Notes: generated by a model from the letters alone, not told the origin. A stretch of DNA of 64,000 nucleotides from Rapana venosa (GCA_028751875.1 CM054138.1:38901479-38965478); one strand, 5' to 3'. Counted from the stretch's first letter, positions 24,335-37,369 are shown. Made by a program: numbers and translations.

Positions 24335-24393
<59 letters not shown>

Positions 24394-24400
24394 TATATTA
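24025..24400. repeat. (GT)n, short direct duplication and (TA)n
   Basis: (GT)n at about 24030-24075. A duplicated TAAGAAACATAAACTGTGTT at about 24242 and 24286. A (TA)n tract at about 24337-24390. Confidence 0.85.
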
Positions 24401-26440
24401 ATTATTAATATATTTTATATAACATACACACATTCCTGCAATAAAGATAGTTGAAATACAAGCAACAACAACACTCACAACTGTGTTAAACCTCCCCCGC
24501 TCCTCTTCCCTGGAGAGCAGCCTGCCACACATCTGGCTAACAGTGAATACTGAATAGAGATCATATGACAAGGAATGATCTATCAACTTTTTTCTGGTCC
24601 CCTTTACACTCAGAGCTCCACCCTTTGTCCTTTCCACCCAAACCCACACAGTCAAGATTACAGCATGCTATCAGATTGCATTATGACTTTATGTGAAGGG
24701 TATAGATCTTCCCTCAGGATGGAGTTGGCTTGTCAACCAGGTCTCTCTCTCTCTCCCTCTCAACCCAGGCAATGTTCTAATGGGTGCAGCCAAGGGTGAT
24801 TGTATTATATTATGCAGATAACAGGTTACACTGACAAAATGAAAGAAAATCTCTCTCTCCCTCCCTCTTTTAAAAATTAAAATTTTTTCTTTTTCTTTTA
24901 AGAGGAACCCATTTTGAATGGTTGGAGAGCTGGTAAGGGGAGAAATAATGCAGTGTAAAGTAAAGCACTTCTTCAACTTCAAGTCTAGTTTAGTTAAAAA
25001 AATAAAAGTAAACTTGTGTACCATAATGATAAAAAAGACTTTCTTCATTACTTAGGTCAGAAACTAGATTTGACAAGATATAGATCAGATAGAAGATAAG
25101 ATCTACAACTTTTCATAAGCAAACATCTCTAGACCACATGATGTATAATTTATACGTATACACTGCAGTATACAAAGTTTAACAAGAGAAACTACCTTTG
25201 GTTTTATTCCTTCCAGGACTTTTCCTTTTGATTAAGCTCTGTTCTCTACAGCAATTGTCTTTTTTTTCTTTTGTTAAGCATTACACTTTTAAAATAAACA
25301 TCAGTCATCACAGGGAAAAAAATGAATATATATCTAAATTCATCAGTTGACATAGTCATAGAGTTCACTTAAGTCAAACTATGTTACTATGTATCATGAG
25401 TACATTCTTATTTGAGAGTTTGTCAGTGTTACATGTAACTCTAGGTTTAGTTGGGCTATTGGGGGTAATAACTGATCCAAATTCATTAATACAATATCAT
25501 TATGCCACAAATTGAAAGGGCATGACCACACTACTACTGTACTAGTACTACTAGTTAGTAAAACATTACCCCCCTCCCCTGATTAGGCAATTTCAGGAAT
25601 AGCTGCCACAAAAACAATCCATTTTGGCTTTCACACATTATGCAAACATCCCCAGCCTCCTTGAATTATAACTTATACAGATTAACAAATGCCTTGAAAC
25701 GGTTGCCACAAAAACAATGAAAAAGATTATCACACGTGATTGGTAAGTTTCAATTGTCTATCTTCCATTTATGTTTTTATTCCTCAGCTAGACCTCTGAG
25801 CTTCAAATGGTCTAGATTTTTGCAATATTTTCACCTACCATTTCAAAAGCTAGCTGCATTCTGACTTCTGGAACTTCTATAATTTTATCTGTTTAAATTC
25901 TAACCTGATTAACAACTTGCAGAACTTGTTAAGAATTCTTTTTTTTTCACACAATGTGCCATACACTAAAGCACTTAAATTCAAATTTACATAAATATAA
26001 TATATTTTTAGTTGAATGCTCCTGAGGACAGCAACTACTGTATTCAAGGGTGAAAATGCATTGCGTTGCTGTTAAGTGCCGGACAAACAACCCACACATC
26101 CACTTTGGGTGGGGAAAATTTCCATTCATATTGTTTAACCCTACCAACCACATACATTATTACTGGAATACACACAAACACCATCTCCCCCCCCCCCCCC
26201 CCCCCCCCCCCCCCCTTCAAGAACAAACTGGGGTCCGTAGTAATAGTATGTTCAGATCCCTTTCAGAAGAGTAGCCCCTTTTCATGGCAATTGTGCCGGT
26301 TTGAATGGTTTCATGATTGTTTTTGCAGATATGCACACAAAATTTCATGCATTATTATTATTATTATAATTGTCTAAAAAACCGATGACACAGGACTGTG
26401 ATCACAAGCACATAGTGCTTAATTCATACCTCAACTGGCC
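24400..26440. other. Intron, nothing firmly recognised
   Basis: Normal-texture sequence without supported genes. A C-run of about 30 is at 26187-26215. A stretch near 25770-25880 (CAGCTAGACCTCTGAGCTTC, then AGCTGCATTCTGACTTCTGG) resembles the tail shared by SINE-A and SINE-B. Confidence 0.45.
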
Positions 26441-26719
26441 CTTAGATAAAGGGAATTTTTTTTATAGAAAAAACTTTTTTACCCCCCCCCCCCCCTTTGG
26501 TGTGGTTTTTTGTGTTGTGGTGTGTGTGTATACATGTAAAAATTTGACCGAACAGAAACCTACCCTGACGACATACAGCGACCCGACCTTGTGGCTGGTA
26601 TTAAAAAATGAAACTGAAGAAAAACAAACAGCCTGCAAACCACGTAAAAATTTGACGGGGACAAACTAAAAGACTAGATTCGAGAATCTTCCAACTAAGC
26701 TTGGCTTTTTTTTTTGCGG

Positions 26720-28640
26720 CATTAACCCCCTGGACAAGACATAATGACCTCACCAACAACTTTAATGAGGCAGTCCAGAAACAGCAAGGGGGTACTGGGT
26801 CTCAGAGGAAGACTACCAATGACATCGGGCCCCTTGCATACAAGAAAGAAAGAAACCAGCCAGGTCTTCAACCCTAAAGAATACCGGGGGGCCAACAACT
26901 TGTAAAGAAGTAAATTTTAAAAGGGCCAGAGAAAAGTGATCATGATCAATGTGTGAGATCAAAAAAAGCATAAAAGGGGGCAACATAAAAGGCACCATGG
27001 GACACCCCTAAGAAACTCACAAACCACTCAAACCAATCATCATCATTGAAACAGCTCCGGAAAACCCTCCTCACAAAAAGCTCACTGCTTGAACAGGGGT
27101 CTAGTATTGTCAAAACTATACAACTCCCCCAATCCAACCTGACAAAACAAATAGAAGAGGAAGCAGCAACTCAAGAGTACCTCGCCATTACCTACGAGGG
27201 AAAAAATGGAAGAACCATCCGCTTTTTACCTAAAAAAGCCCCGGGAGCAGACAACATACCAGCAGACTGCCAAGCAGGGGGGCGAAACAGTCACACAATT
27301 TACAGCTATCTGTCAAAGATTTGGAGAAAACAGGGGCCAACAAAGGGACAAAAATCACCATCATACCCCTGCCCAAGAAAGGGGAATTTAGCCCGCCAAA
27401 AATATAGAAAACGGCCCCCTTCACTCAAAGTTATTTTGAATCGACTCAAGAAGGGGCAGAAAACACCCTTTCAGAGGAACAACGGGGTTAGGGGGAGGCA
27501 GGAGCAAAAATGAACAGATTTTTAACTCCACATCCTGAGGGAAAAAAATTTCAACTCAGAGAGACCGTTTCCACAACTCTCAACTTTAAGAAGGCTTTTG
27601 ACAGATAGGGGACAAGGCCTGTGGGAGCCCTCAAAGTTTGCATCGAAGAAGGATAGTGAAACCATTCAACACATACAAACCGCAAGCATGCGTCTTTCTG
27701 AACAACATGGGAACTACTTCAAAAACCAAGTTGGGGGCCGCAAGGGTCCCTTAACTCCCGCCGTTTTAAACTGTTCTTGGAAAACATTATGAAGGGGACC
27801 CCCTGACTTCCCCTCACCATCCCATTGGGGGCAGACCCCTCAAAAACTTGCGGTTTGCTGAGACATTGACCTCATGGGCGGAAGAACACAGAGCTGAAGA
27901 TCTTAAAAACCGACTTGAAACAGAGCTGGAGCATATGGATGGAGGTGACTCGGGGAAAATAAAAATACTTGTGAACAGCACGAGCAACGCCACTGCTAAA
28001 ATTTACAAGAACACCAGCAACTGGGGGAGGGAGACGCTTTTAAATTTATACCCTTTGGGGCCCACCTCACAAAGGACGGGGGTCGCGACAGAATTTAAAA
28101 TCAGCTAGCCATGGCCAAAAATCTTCCATGCAAAAATCACCACCATAGGGAAAAAAAAAGATCATTTCCCAATCAAAAAAAAGCTCTACAAAGCCCCCTA
28201 ATTCAGCTACCCTGCGGCGGGAAAATGAACCCGGACATTAACTCTAAAAAAGCAAAGCGAATCCAGTCCCTTTTTAAACAAAATGCCATAAAAACTGCGG
28301 CAAATCCTGGAGAGAACGAAGACCAAGAATTTTTTTAAGAGCAAATAACATGGGTGGGAGTCCCAGGGAACCCCCTTTTCACCATCGCCAAAAGAAAAAG
28401 CTGACATGGTTTGGCCACTCACCCCCCAACCTCGCCAAAACAGTACTGCAGGGGAAAACTCAAGGTGGCAGAAAGAGGGGAAACAAACAATCATGGATGG
28501 GCAACACAGAATGGACCAGGATGAATGACTCGCAACTTGCAAGCCGAGGGCTGAATGGATGGAGGAGGCTTTTCCACGGCATCACTTTCATGTCTCCTCC
28601 ACACCGCCAAAGGCACGATGATTATGATGAAGAATATGAT
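26720..28640 (+). pseudogene. Degraded RTE/L1-like LINE (RT to C-terminus)
   Basis: Recognisable pieces in order are: KKAPGADNIPAD (27230-27270), NRLKKGQK (27440), GRSKNEQIFN (27500), LNFKKAFDR (27580-27605), IGGRPLKNLRFA (27820-27860, followed by the place of the catalytic ADD, here unreadable), ILVNSTSNATAKI (27965-28000), TWFGHSPPNLAKTVLQGKTQ (28400-28460) and MSPPHRQRHDD (28590-28625). It ends in a GAT-rich tail. It lies inside the smeared block, so some or all frame breaks may be sequence error. Confidence 0.75.
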
Positions 28641-28699
28641 GATGGAGATGGGTGGTGTGTGGTGTGTGTTGTGTGTGGGTTTTGTGTGTGAAGGGGGGG

Positions 28700-31600
28700 G
28701 TTTTTCTCAGAAAAATTAGGTTTTTCCAAATTTTTGTGCCTAGATGATGACCTTTAAAAATAAACCTTTTGGGAAATTAATGCCTTTTTGTCATATTTAA
28801 GAATCTGCATTCTTTTTTAAAAAAAGTAAATTATTAATTTGGGTTTTTTTGTATTTGATGAATTTAAGTTCTATTTTTTAGCCATGTTGCGGTCGGTTGT
28901 GACTGGGAAAACCAAAAACAGCATAAAAAAACTTTTTTTAACCCGAAAATCAAACAAAAAAAAATTCAAAATGCTTTGTTTTTTTTTTAAAAAAAATCAA
29001 AAATTTGGAATAACATTGACAACACTGACAAGCATTTTTTGGGTATTTTTTTTAATGACACTCAAAACAGTTTTTTAAAAAAGGTTACCCCCAAATTTAA
29101 AAGGGGTTTGGGTTTTGGGTTTTGTTTTTTTAATAACCCCCAAAAGAAAAACCCCCAAAAAACCTGAATTTACCCCAAAAATTTCCTTTTTAATTAAAAC
29201 CCATAAATTTTCAACAAGTTGAAGCTTATTTAAAATTTAAATTGGGGGTTTTTGGTTTAAACCCCTTTTTAAAAAAAAAAAATTTAAAAAATTTTTTTCT
29301 TTTTGTTTTAAAACCCCACCCCCAAAATTTTCCAAATTTTAATGGGCTAAAAAAAATTTCCAAAACCCCATATTTTGGGCCCCCAAGGGCCCCTTTTTTG
29401 TAAACATTTATTTTTAACTGATTTTAAAATTTTTTAGTGAAAAAATTTTTTGCCCCATTGGAAACCCTTTGGTTTGCATAAAACCACATTTAAAAAAAAT
29501 TGGAAATTTAAAACCAATTTAAATTAAAAAAAAAACCCCCCCCACCCCAAATTTAAAACCCCATTTTTTTTAACTTTATTTTCTTGAAAATTCTTTTTGG
29601 TTTGGTATATTAGATTCTTTGGGGTTTATCCAAGTTTGGGGGGAAAAAGTGACATTTTTTAATATTAATAAATTAAAAAAGGTTTAATTGATTTAAAAAT
29701 CAAAGGTTGATAATCATTTAAAATCAAAACCAAGCAAGAAATAGCCCAAAAACCCAAAATTCAATTAAATGATTTTGGGAAGGTAGGGAATTTTTTGGGG
29801 CTTTGAAAAGCAAAATGTTAAAAAAAAAACAAGAAATTTTATTTAAAAATTTTTTTTACCAATTTAAAAACCAAAAAAGGCCCTTTCAAAAGGGGGGAGG
29901 ACCTTTAAAAAGGGGATTTCAAAAACACCCCGGGGCGGGTTTTTTTTTTTAAACGCCCCAAATTTCCAGAAAATCAACAAATTTCTTCTTAAAATTTTTG
30001 TTTTTAACAGGCAAAGGGGAAATTTTTTTTTTTTGGGCAAAAGGTCCTTGGGGGAACCCCAAAGAAGGGGTTGCTTTTTTTTTCAACATCAGCGCTTTTT
30101 GTTAAACTTGAAAGGGGTTTTAAGGATTTGGAACGAAAAAGTTCTCTCCAGCAAAAATGGGAACCAAAAAACCTTTGATTTTGCTTTTAAATTTTTTCCC
30201 CAAATTGAAAAAAAATTTGGAAGAACCACAGGGCCCCCTTTATAATTTTTATAGGGGGGGGCCCCTTGCCCCCTTTATTTAAACCATTAAGATCCCCCGA
30301 AAACTATAAATTTATTTTTTAAAGGAAAAGGTTTTTTTTTTTTAAACCCCCCATGGTTTTTCCCTTTATGGTTTTTAACTTTTTTAAACTCCAATTTTTG
30401 TACTTGGGTGGCCATTGAAAAAACATGTTATTTTAAAATTGGGAAAATTTTTTGTTTTGTGTGTATGTACCATGTTTTACGGTGTTGTTTGTGGTGGTGT
30501 GTGGGAGGGAGGGGAGAGAGAGAGAGAAAGAGGGTTTGAGAAGAGAGGGGAAGGAGGGGAGAAGAGAGAGAGTGTGTGGGGGTTTGTTTTGTGTTGTTTG
30601 GGGGGGTGGGGGGGGGGTGTGTGTAAAGTGAATGTATATGAGAATGTGTGTGCCGGCGGGCTATGCATTGGGCGTGGGGTTGTGTATACATACACTGATA
30701 CAGGGGGTTTTGTGGGACACCACAAAAAATTTTTGTGCAGTGAATTCCCTTTTTTTGCTCAAAAAAAGTTTTTTTTTTTTTTTTAAAAAAAGGGTTTTTC
30801 AGGGTTTTTTTTCTTTCCCAAATTTTAAAAACTGTAGTGTTGAAAAATTGCTTTTCAGTTTTTGTGTCAGGTGTGTCTTTTGGGGGGTATTCGTTTTGTT
30901 CCCAAGTTGTTGCCCCATTTAAAGATGAATAAATTTTTTCCAAAAGTTTATGAGGAAAAAAGAAACAAACAAAAAAACAAAAAAAAAAGCCCATCCTCAT
31001 GAGGGGGGTTTTAAATCAAAATGACCCGGGACTTGAAAAATTTCCAAATTTTGAAAAATTTTCCTTAAGTTTGGGGGATTTTCAGCGTTGTTCCAAACCC
31101 TTCCCCAAATGAACATGTTTTTAAATCCAAAGAACTTCATTTTTTTGTTTTACATTTGAACCCTTTCCGGTACAGAAAATAATTTGGGTAAAAAACAAGT
31201 GACTTTGTTTTGGTTGAGACCAACCGGGCCGAGCTCTGTCACCAAGTTTTATTAAAAATTAAAATGTCACTACGATAAACTTTTTACCCTGTTGACCTTT
31301 CCCCATTTAAAAATGATTGTGTGGGATAAATTACTTCCCAAAAAATCAAAACTAGAAATCTTTTCCCCGAGAAAAGAGACTTTTTAGCACAGTAAAATCA
31401 GAGTCATGACACGAAACCATAATAAATTGGTTTCCGGTAAAGACTAACTGAGTGTTATTTTAGGGGCCCAAAATTTCAATGTGCGAGAAAACTGACAAAA
31501 AAAGAAATTGCTGCGGGTTTATTTTCAACAACAAAAACCAGAACATTCATATAAAAAATCAATGAATGAATGACAAAAACACGAACAATTTTTGTGTATG

Positions 31601-33220
31601 CTTGAACTAGATCTAAAGGTCAAACCCATAAAAAACCCCGCTATCTTGGTTTCATGTCAAAAAACCAACGTGGCTAATAAACAAGTTACAGATCAATGAA
31701 AATATTCCTTAAAAAACATTTTTAATGTAAACACTGAAAAAAAATTAATTTCGTCACTGATTAGTCAAAATAAAAACGCGTATAAATCTATAAAAGAAAA
31801 AAGAAATTTAAAATTTCCCAATAAGAATGTTACGGTCCTTTCAAGAAACTGAACTTTTTTGTTTCATTTTCCAAACCCCGTAACGTGAAACAAAAAAAAC
31901 GGGAAAATTATTTAATATTTTGCGAAAAATTTTTTTTTTGTTACAAAAAACATTTCCACAAATTTCAGTAGATGGCTTTTGAGGTAAACGTATCCACAGT
32001 TTAAAAAGTAACAACCAAAACTTTGGACAAAAAAGACAAATACAGAGAACCTGACAAAAACAAGCAATTTTGTTTTTTTTAAACCCGGATTTTTACGATT
32101 TTTAAAAACCAGGGTTTTGGGAAAAAGAAAAAAATATTTTAAAAAAGAAACAAATTTTTTTCCCCTTTTGAAAAAAAAATGGGATAGAAGAAAAATTTAA
32201 ACCATCATGTCAAATGTCCGGTTTCCCTTTTAGGGGTGATTGTGACACGAAAAAAATTTGGGAAAAAGACGACAAAGACCGCACACAAGTAAAGTAGTAT
32301 ATTTCCCTTTTGGCGGGAAAAAAAGTATGTCCAGAAAAATTTTTTAAAAGGTCAAGGTAAAATGCCGTGCTAAAAATCTTGAAAGAAAAGGGGGAAAGGG
32401 TGCCGAGTTTTGCACCGATTTTTTGTCATTTGGGGTCGTGACTTTAAAAAAATGGGAAACGTTTTTGAAAAAATCGGAATTTAAAGCCTTAAATGAGGGG
32501 GGGAAAACGCTGGGGGACCCAAAAACTTGTTTTTTTTATTTACTGTTTTAAAAACTGTTTATTTAATCAGGGGAAAATTAAATGTGTTGATGATTCGTAT
32601 GTTCTTTGTCAAAAAACGGGGTGTTTTTTTTAAAAATTTGGGGCCCCCTTGATTTTGGAAACCAAGTTCATGCCCCAAAAAGGGTTTTTTAACCCACCCT
32701 CTATTTAATTAATTTTTAATGAAAAAGTTCAAAATAAAAAGATTTTTTCTGTTGGGCGTTTGAAAAAAATCTGGGCTTTAATTAAAATACAAATTGTTTT
32801 TTAAAAAGGGCAAATTAACAGTCTTTGAACCAGATTCATGAAAAATTCTGAATAAAAGTATGCCCCATGTCACAAACCCGCCATTTTGGGAATGGGCCCC
32901 AAATTTTGTAAAAAAAATTTAATATTTTTTAAAAAAAAACAAAAGTACTCTTTTTAAAAAACTTCTAAATTTTTTTCTTTTAATTCAAAATATGCGGTAA
33001 AACAGCTTTCCCCACAGTTAAAAACCAAAATTCAGTCAAATGGTAGTTTGTGTGGAAAGGTCACTATCAATAATGTTTTCCAAGCCCCACAGGTTTTGAG
33101 AATCCTTTTAAATAATATATTAAAAAGCGAGCACACACAACACCACACACACACACCAAAAAACACAACACAGAGGGGCCCCCACAAAAAGGTGAGGAAC
33201 ACACACACATACCACAATCG
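28700..33220. other. Smeared intron sequence, no recognisable gene
   Basis: Homopolymer-rich error-like sequence. A GT/GA-rich microsatellite remnant is at about 30455-30640. None of the short frames resembles a protein. It should lie in the long MLK intron between the 34576-35260 and 15291-15471 exons. Confidence 0.5.
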
Positions 33221-33231
33221 ATGTAATGACG

Positions 33232-33640
33232 ATTTTCAAAAAAAACCATAAACATTTTTTTAAAAGAGTTTGTAAAAACCCGATTGCAAACGTACATGAA
33301 AAAGGGAAAAAATGGGAAGACAGGATAACAAAAAAAGAACTAGGGAGAATGTGCAAATTTTGATGATTGAATTTCCAATAGAAGACAAAAAGGACTGCGC
33401 TTTTTTGGGGCCCGTTAAACCCGGAAAAGCAGACCACCCATCATAAAAAGAAAAATGAACTTGTAGTGGATAAAAAAGGGACCAAAGGGAAGCCCCTAGA
33501 AAAACCCTTTGGGCTGCCTGTACTGCAAATGGATCTTAGAGAAAGGGGGCATAAATAAGGGGAACTCAAAACAGGAGTTTGGAAACCCAAATCGGTTTCA
33601 AACCTCCCCGGGAGAAAATGAAAAAAAAGGAAGAAGAAGA
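33232..33640 (+). mobile_element. 5'-truncated LINE copy with target-site duplication, smeared
   Basis: This is a relative of the insertion at 11078-11377. Shared words include GAGAATGTGCAAA, GCAGACCACC, ATCATAAAAAGA, GGGCTGCCTGTA and GGCATAAATAAGG, followed by the (AAG)n tail. It is flanked by ATGTAATGACG at 33221-33231 and 33641-33651. It extends about 100 bp further upstream than the 11 kb copy. Confidence 0.75.
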
Positions 33641-33651
33641 ATGTAATGACG

Positions 33652-34575
33652 GGATTTTACCCCTCATCCCCTGCTATATGATTGACACACTAAAATAAAT
33701 TTCAATGATAAAGTATTTCCAGCAAAAAAATGACTGTTGCCCTAAGTTATTCTTCATTTCTTTGCAAAACTCCAACTTTTAAAGACGGGTTACATAAAAA
33801 AACCCGTGCACTGCCCTGCCCCAAAATTTTCATATTTCATGATATTTGTCCTTCAAACGGGAAGGGAATTTTCTGACAGGTCTACATTAATCCCTTTCCC
33901 AACAGGCAAAATCTAAATTTTTTTTTCCCCAGGCAAATTACGTAAAAGGACGTTTTTTTGTTTACTTTTTATTTTTATTTTTTAAGGGAAAATCCCCTAT
34001 CATAGGGAACTTTTGATTCCGGCATGCCATTTATCATCCATTACGGGTCTCCCAAAAATCTTTAAAAAAAATTTACATGATGACCAAATAAAAAAAAACC
34101 CATGAAAAACAACAAAAAAAAGCCCCAACAACACCCGGAAAGGCATGAGACTGCCCCAAAATTTTTGTGATTAGTTTTGGACTGTTTGACCCGTTTTTTT
34201 TTTAAGTCTATTTTTAGTCCCTAGGCCTTGTTTAAATTGAATTTTGAGCCAGTCTTTTTTAAACCCCCCTAATGAGATCCGTTGACCAATATTTCTTAGG
34301 CCTATTAGAACTTTATGAACTTGTATGCATTTGTAATGTTAGAACTACACTATCTACAGTATTCATGAAAAAGACATTTTCAAAACTAAAATTGCTGCAT
34401 CAGCAATAAGTTCTATGTGTAGAAATCTATGAAGTTCTTCACTGAGACAAAATCAAAATATCACCATAAAAGTTTACTATGACAGAACAAACCAAAAAAA
34501 AAGCAAAATGGGAAACTGGATGAAAACCAAAAACCCGTTTTCCCTTAACATGGAAAATTGTGAATGAAAAATTAC
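33652..34575. other. Smeared intron sequence, nothing recognised
   Basis: Error-like texture. The short stretch at about 34290-34450 looks cleaner but shows no coding signal. Confidence 0.4.
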
Positions 34576-35260
34576 TGTTTTCCTTTATTCAGGGCTCGAT
34601 GAATCAGGTAAAGGGGGGCCTGTTTTATGAAGTTTGTGCATGCCATTGGCAATTTTGTGCCCCGTTTTACCAAAAAAATCTGGGGAATCCTTTGTCCCTG
34701 AGACCCTGTTCAAAAAAACCCCCAGCAGCTTTCTCCTCACAAGGCAAAAAATTTGAGGTCGCAAAACCAACCCCTCTCAGAACAGTAAAGTTTTTGTGGG
34801 CAGTAACCAAAAAAATTTTGGCCTCTTTTTTGGTCATTTTTTATTGTGACACTAATTTTTTTTCATCGGGGGCTTTATTTTTGCAGCTTTTACTGCAAAA
34901 GTCTCATTTCCCCCACTTACCCCGTACAACTTTTTCCAAACCCCCCCACCCCAAAACACCCTTCCCCAAATTCTATTCCCCCATCAAAATCTAGGGAAAA
35001 AGGGGCTGTCCCTTTTTTCTGGATGGGCTGGGGGGGTCTTTTCAGTATTAAGTTTTTGGGAAACTTTGGCAACAAAGTTGTCGGGAGATGCCCAAACCCT
35101 TTCCCTTTGGCCCCTTTCCATCCACCACCCCTCCCTGCCCGAATTAAAGTTAGTCCTGGGGAACCCGAGTACCCTTTTTAAAGGGGCAACTCGTCCTCTT
35201 TGGACAGCAAACGGAGGGCAAAAAAATTGGGAGTCCATAAAAGGACGGGAAATTACTTTC
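34576..35260 (-). CDS. MLK: MLK (MAP3K) first coding exon: SH3 domain, kinase N-lobe, catalytic loop
   Basis: Read on the minus strand, allowing for small indels. An SH3 domain comes first: SKEDELPL-K near 35185-35210, GREGWW near 35122-35140, then the PDNFVAKVSQKLN block near 35050-35090. After a short linker come a DFDEIEF-like segment, the glycine loop GVGGFGKV (about 34924-34950), AVKAAK with the ATP-binding Lys at about 34888-34890, EAKLFWLL-like, LRGVGLRP, CLV, LNRV.SGTK, KIANGMHKLH and IHR.L (HRD loop, about 34590-34601). The donor is CA|GTAAT (34571-34575), leaving phase 1, exactly what the 15291-15471 exon needs. SH3 followed directly by an MLK-type kinase is the diagnostic architecture; in the family the SH3 autoinhibits the kinase. 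The 5' boundary and start codon cannot be read in this block. Confidence 0.85.
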
Positions 35261-35920
35261 CTCTTTTTTTAAAAATAATCATAAGGCCGTTTGATTCCCC
35301 TTTTAACGGTTAAAAACCCCCGGGGCTTGCTTTTGAAGGGTCTAGGGGGTTAGGTTTTCCCCATGAAACTGCGGTTTGTTGAAAATTGCGGTGATAGCTG
35401 GACCCCCCAAAGGGGGAAAACAAACCCCAAAATTTCCCTTTAAGGGACACAATCATGCCATCAAAGATGATTTTTTTACTGGTTTTTACTTCACCATGAT
35501 TTTTTAAAAAAATCAGAGACAACAGTCAAAACATTTTTTGGACCGAACTTTTTCCATAAGTTTGGGGCAAGTTTCGTCCTTTCCCCACACCTTTTTAACA
35601 TTTCCCTTCGGGCTCAAACCCCCATATTGTGTACTTGACCCCTTTACCGCTATAAATAGGGCCCCTTTCCCAAAATTTTAAAAAAATAAAAATTTACTTT
35701 TTAAAGATATTCAAAACGCTTTTTGAAAATTAAAAATTTAAATTTTTACTTTAAAAAAGATCACAGATCATGTCATGTATGCGAAAAGTTCTCGGTTTAA
35801 AAACCGTTTCCAGTGCACTTTGAACGGATGTGAGCACAATTTGGGGGCTGGGTTTCCCGAAGTGAAAATAGGCACGGAAAGTAATTTATTTTTTGCATGA
35901 AATTTTGGTCGCATTTCACG
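35260..35920. promoter_or_regulatory. Probable bidirectional promoter between MLK and pecanex
   Basis: Only about 0.7 kb separates the first coding exons of two divergently transcribed genes, so their promoters and 5' UTRs must lie here, unless there are further upstream non-coding exons. The sequence is smeared, so no TATA, Inr or factor site can be named with confidence. The call is from gene geometry only. Confidence 0.5.
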
Positions 35921-36087
35921 AGGGGATCCCCCATTTAGACCCTCCCTTTGGCAAAGGGAAACTGGGCATCCCTTTACGGAGGATTTGGGTTTTAAAGATC
36001 CCCCAAACCAAGTATTTTTTTCAACCGGTTTCACCCCTATCTCTGGATGTTTTGTTTGGAATTTTTCCTTTTGTTTTTTTTTACCTT
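35921..36087 (+). CDS. PCNX: Pecanex first coding exon: conserved N-terminus and first membrane segment
   Basis: In smeared sequence the exon reads, after allowing small indels, as G-S then LDLLRQG.WASL, GG followed by a YDPHQ-like block, FFNRFH and YLWMFCL.F..FVFYL. This is the characteristic pecanex N-terminus (RQGVW..L.GGW.YDPHQ...N..HLYLWLFLL..PF). The initiator is expected at 35921-35923, where AGG is read instead of ATG. The donor CTT|GTGAGG (36088) leaves phase 0, as the 40604-40785 exon requires. The exon is about 14 nt longer than expected from homopolymer stretching. Pecanex proteins are multi-pass ER membrane proteins; fly pecanex is linked to Notch signalling. Confidence 0.82.
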
Positions 36088-36339
36088 GTGAGGTTTTGTT
36101 TTCTTTTACCCTTTAAACGCGATTAAGGATAACTTTATGCACTAAAGGGCTTGTTAACCCGTAAGCAGTCCCCGATCTGTTAAAATTGTGTGTTTCTGTA
36201 CGTATGCAACTTAAATTTTGTTTTGGTTGGGAGCTGTTTATTGATTTGATCCAGTGATCGGAAACAAATATTGGGCCCTGGTTTACGGTACCAGTAAAAA
36301 ATTCCCCCTCAGCAGGAAAATTTGTCTCGGTTGGGTAAT

Positions 36340-36840
36340 ACTTTTTGGCCCCTAGTGTGCAAACCCCTTTTTTAAGGGTAGGGTTTGTTTATAACAGGGG
36401 AAAACACTTGAAATGGAAGAGAAGCAGTGTTTTACTCAGTTGGGTTTTGACAAAACATGCAATCTTTTCTGTTAAAAGATATAAAATCGTTTTTTTGTCA
36501 TGCCTAAAACCCCCGCGTGGGGGGTTTTTGTGTTGTGTGTGTGTGTGTGTTGTGCATAAAGTTTTTGTGCAATGCGAGGTGTGTGTGTGTGGGTGTGTGT
36601 GTGTGTGTGGGGGCTGATACGTGGGGGCCAAGTGATGAAAGTTTTCCCCCCCGGCCCCCCCCCCCCATCCCGGGCAACATTTTTTGGCTATTTTTAGATT
36701 CCACGCACTGTAAAAAACCCCCATGGGTTTTGGGGTTTTTTTGGGGCTTCACATACACCCATTATTTATTCATATGGTTTTTTTGTGAAACCCATTTTTT
36801 CATTGTAATTTTGGGTTTTTGTTCTCTGTCACTCACTGTG
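36340..36840. other. Smeared pecanex intron with GT-rich tract
   Basis: GT-rich microsatellite remnant at about 36533-36612, flanked by error-like homopolymers. No gene. Confidence 0.5.
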
Positions 36841-36849
36841 TTCTCCCCT

Positions 36850-37105
36850 GCCCCTGGCATGGCAATGCCAGGGGGTGTCACATAAATATTTAAAAAGCCC
36901 TCTCCACCTTCTGGAAATTTTCCCGCTAGAAAAATTTCCCTCATTTTTTATCCCCTCTTTGTTTAAACCCTTTTTTGTTTCTGCCTTGTTCCTTTTCTTC
37001 CCCGGGCAGTCACAGTTTTCAGTTTCCCCCCCTTCTTTATTCTTTTCTGTTTTCTGCCTTTTGGTCCATTCCCCCCTTTTTTCCAGAAAGACTGTGTAAA
37101 AGTTT
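36850..37105 (+). repeat. Degraded stand-alone copy of the LINE leader repeat
   Basis: The segment contains CTGGAAATTTTCCCGCTAGA, TTTCTGCCTTGTTCCTTTTC and TTTTTTCCAGAAAG in the same order as 4177-4365, with no LINE ORF after it. A short hairpin, CCCTGGCAT/ATGCCAGGG, lies at its start. Confidence 0.7.
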
Positions 37106-37369
37106 ACAAATGATAGAATTCTTGTATATTGCATTTGATCAGAAATTGTTTCCAGTGATCATGAAAAGAGTGAATTAAAATGAAATTACTCTTGCTGCCC
37201 GTCACAGTTAATTTAGTTGTCCCTATCAAAGGGGGATAGTGAGTTAAAATTTAATAAATTTGCGGGTTTTACAGTTGGATTGTGACACATTCCCCCATTG
37301 TGGATAATTTTTTTTAAAAAATGAGAAAATTTAAAAAAACCAACCACTTTGCAACCACTTGTGCAGTTG

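Noticed and set aside
28700..34570. Many frames of 60-190 codons
   Set aside because: Homopolymer-rich, Lys/Phe/Pro-biased chance frames in the error-like block; none resembles a protein.
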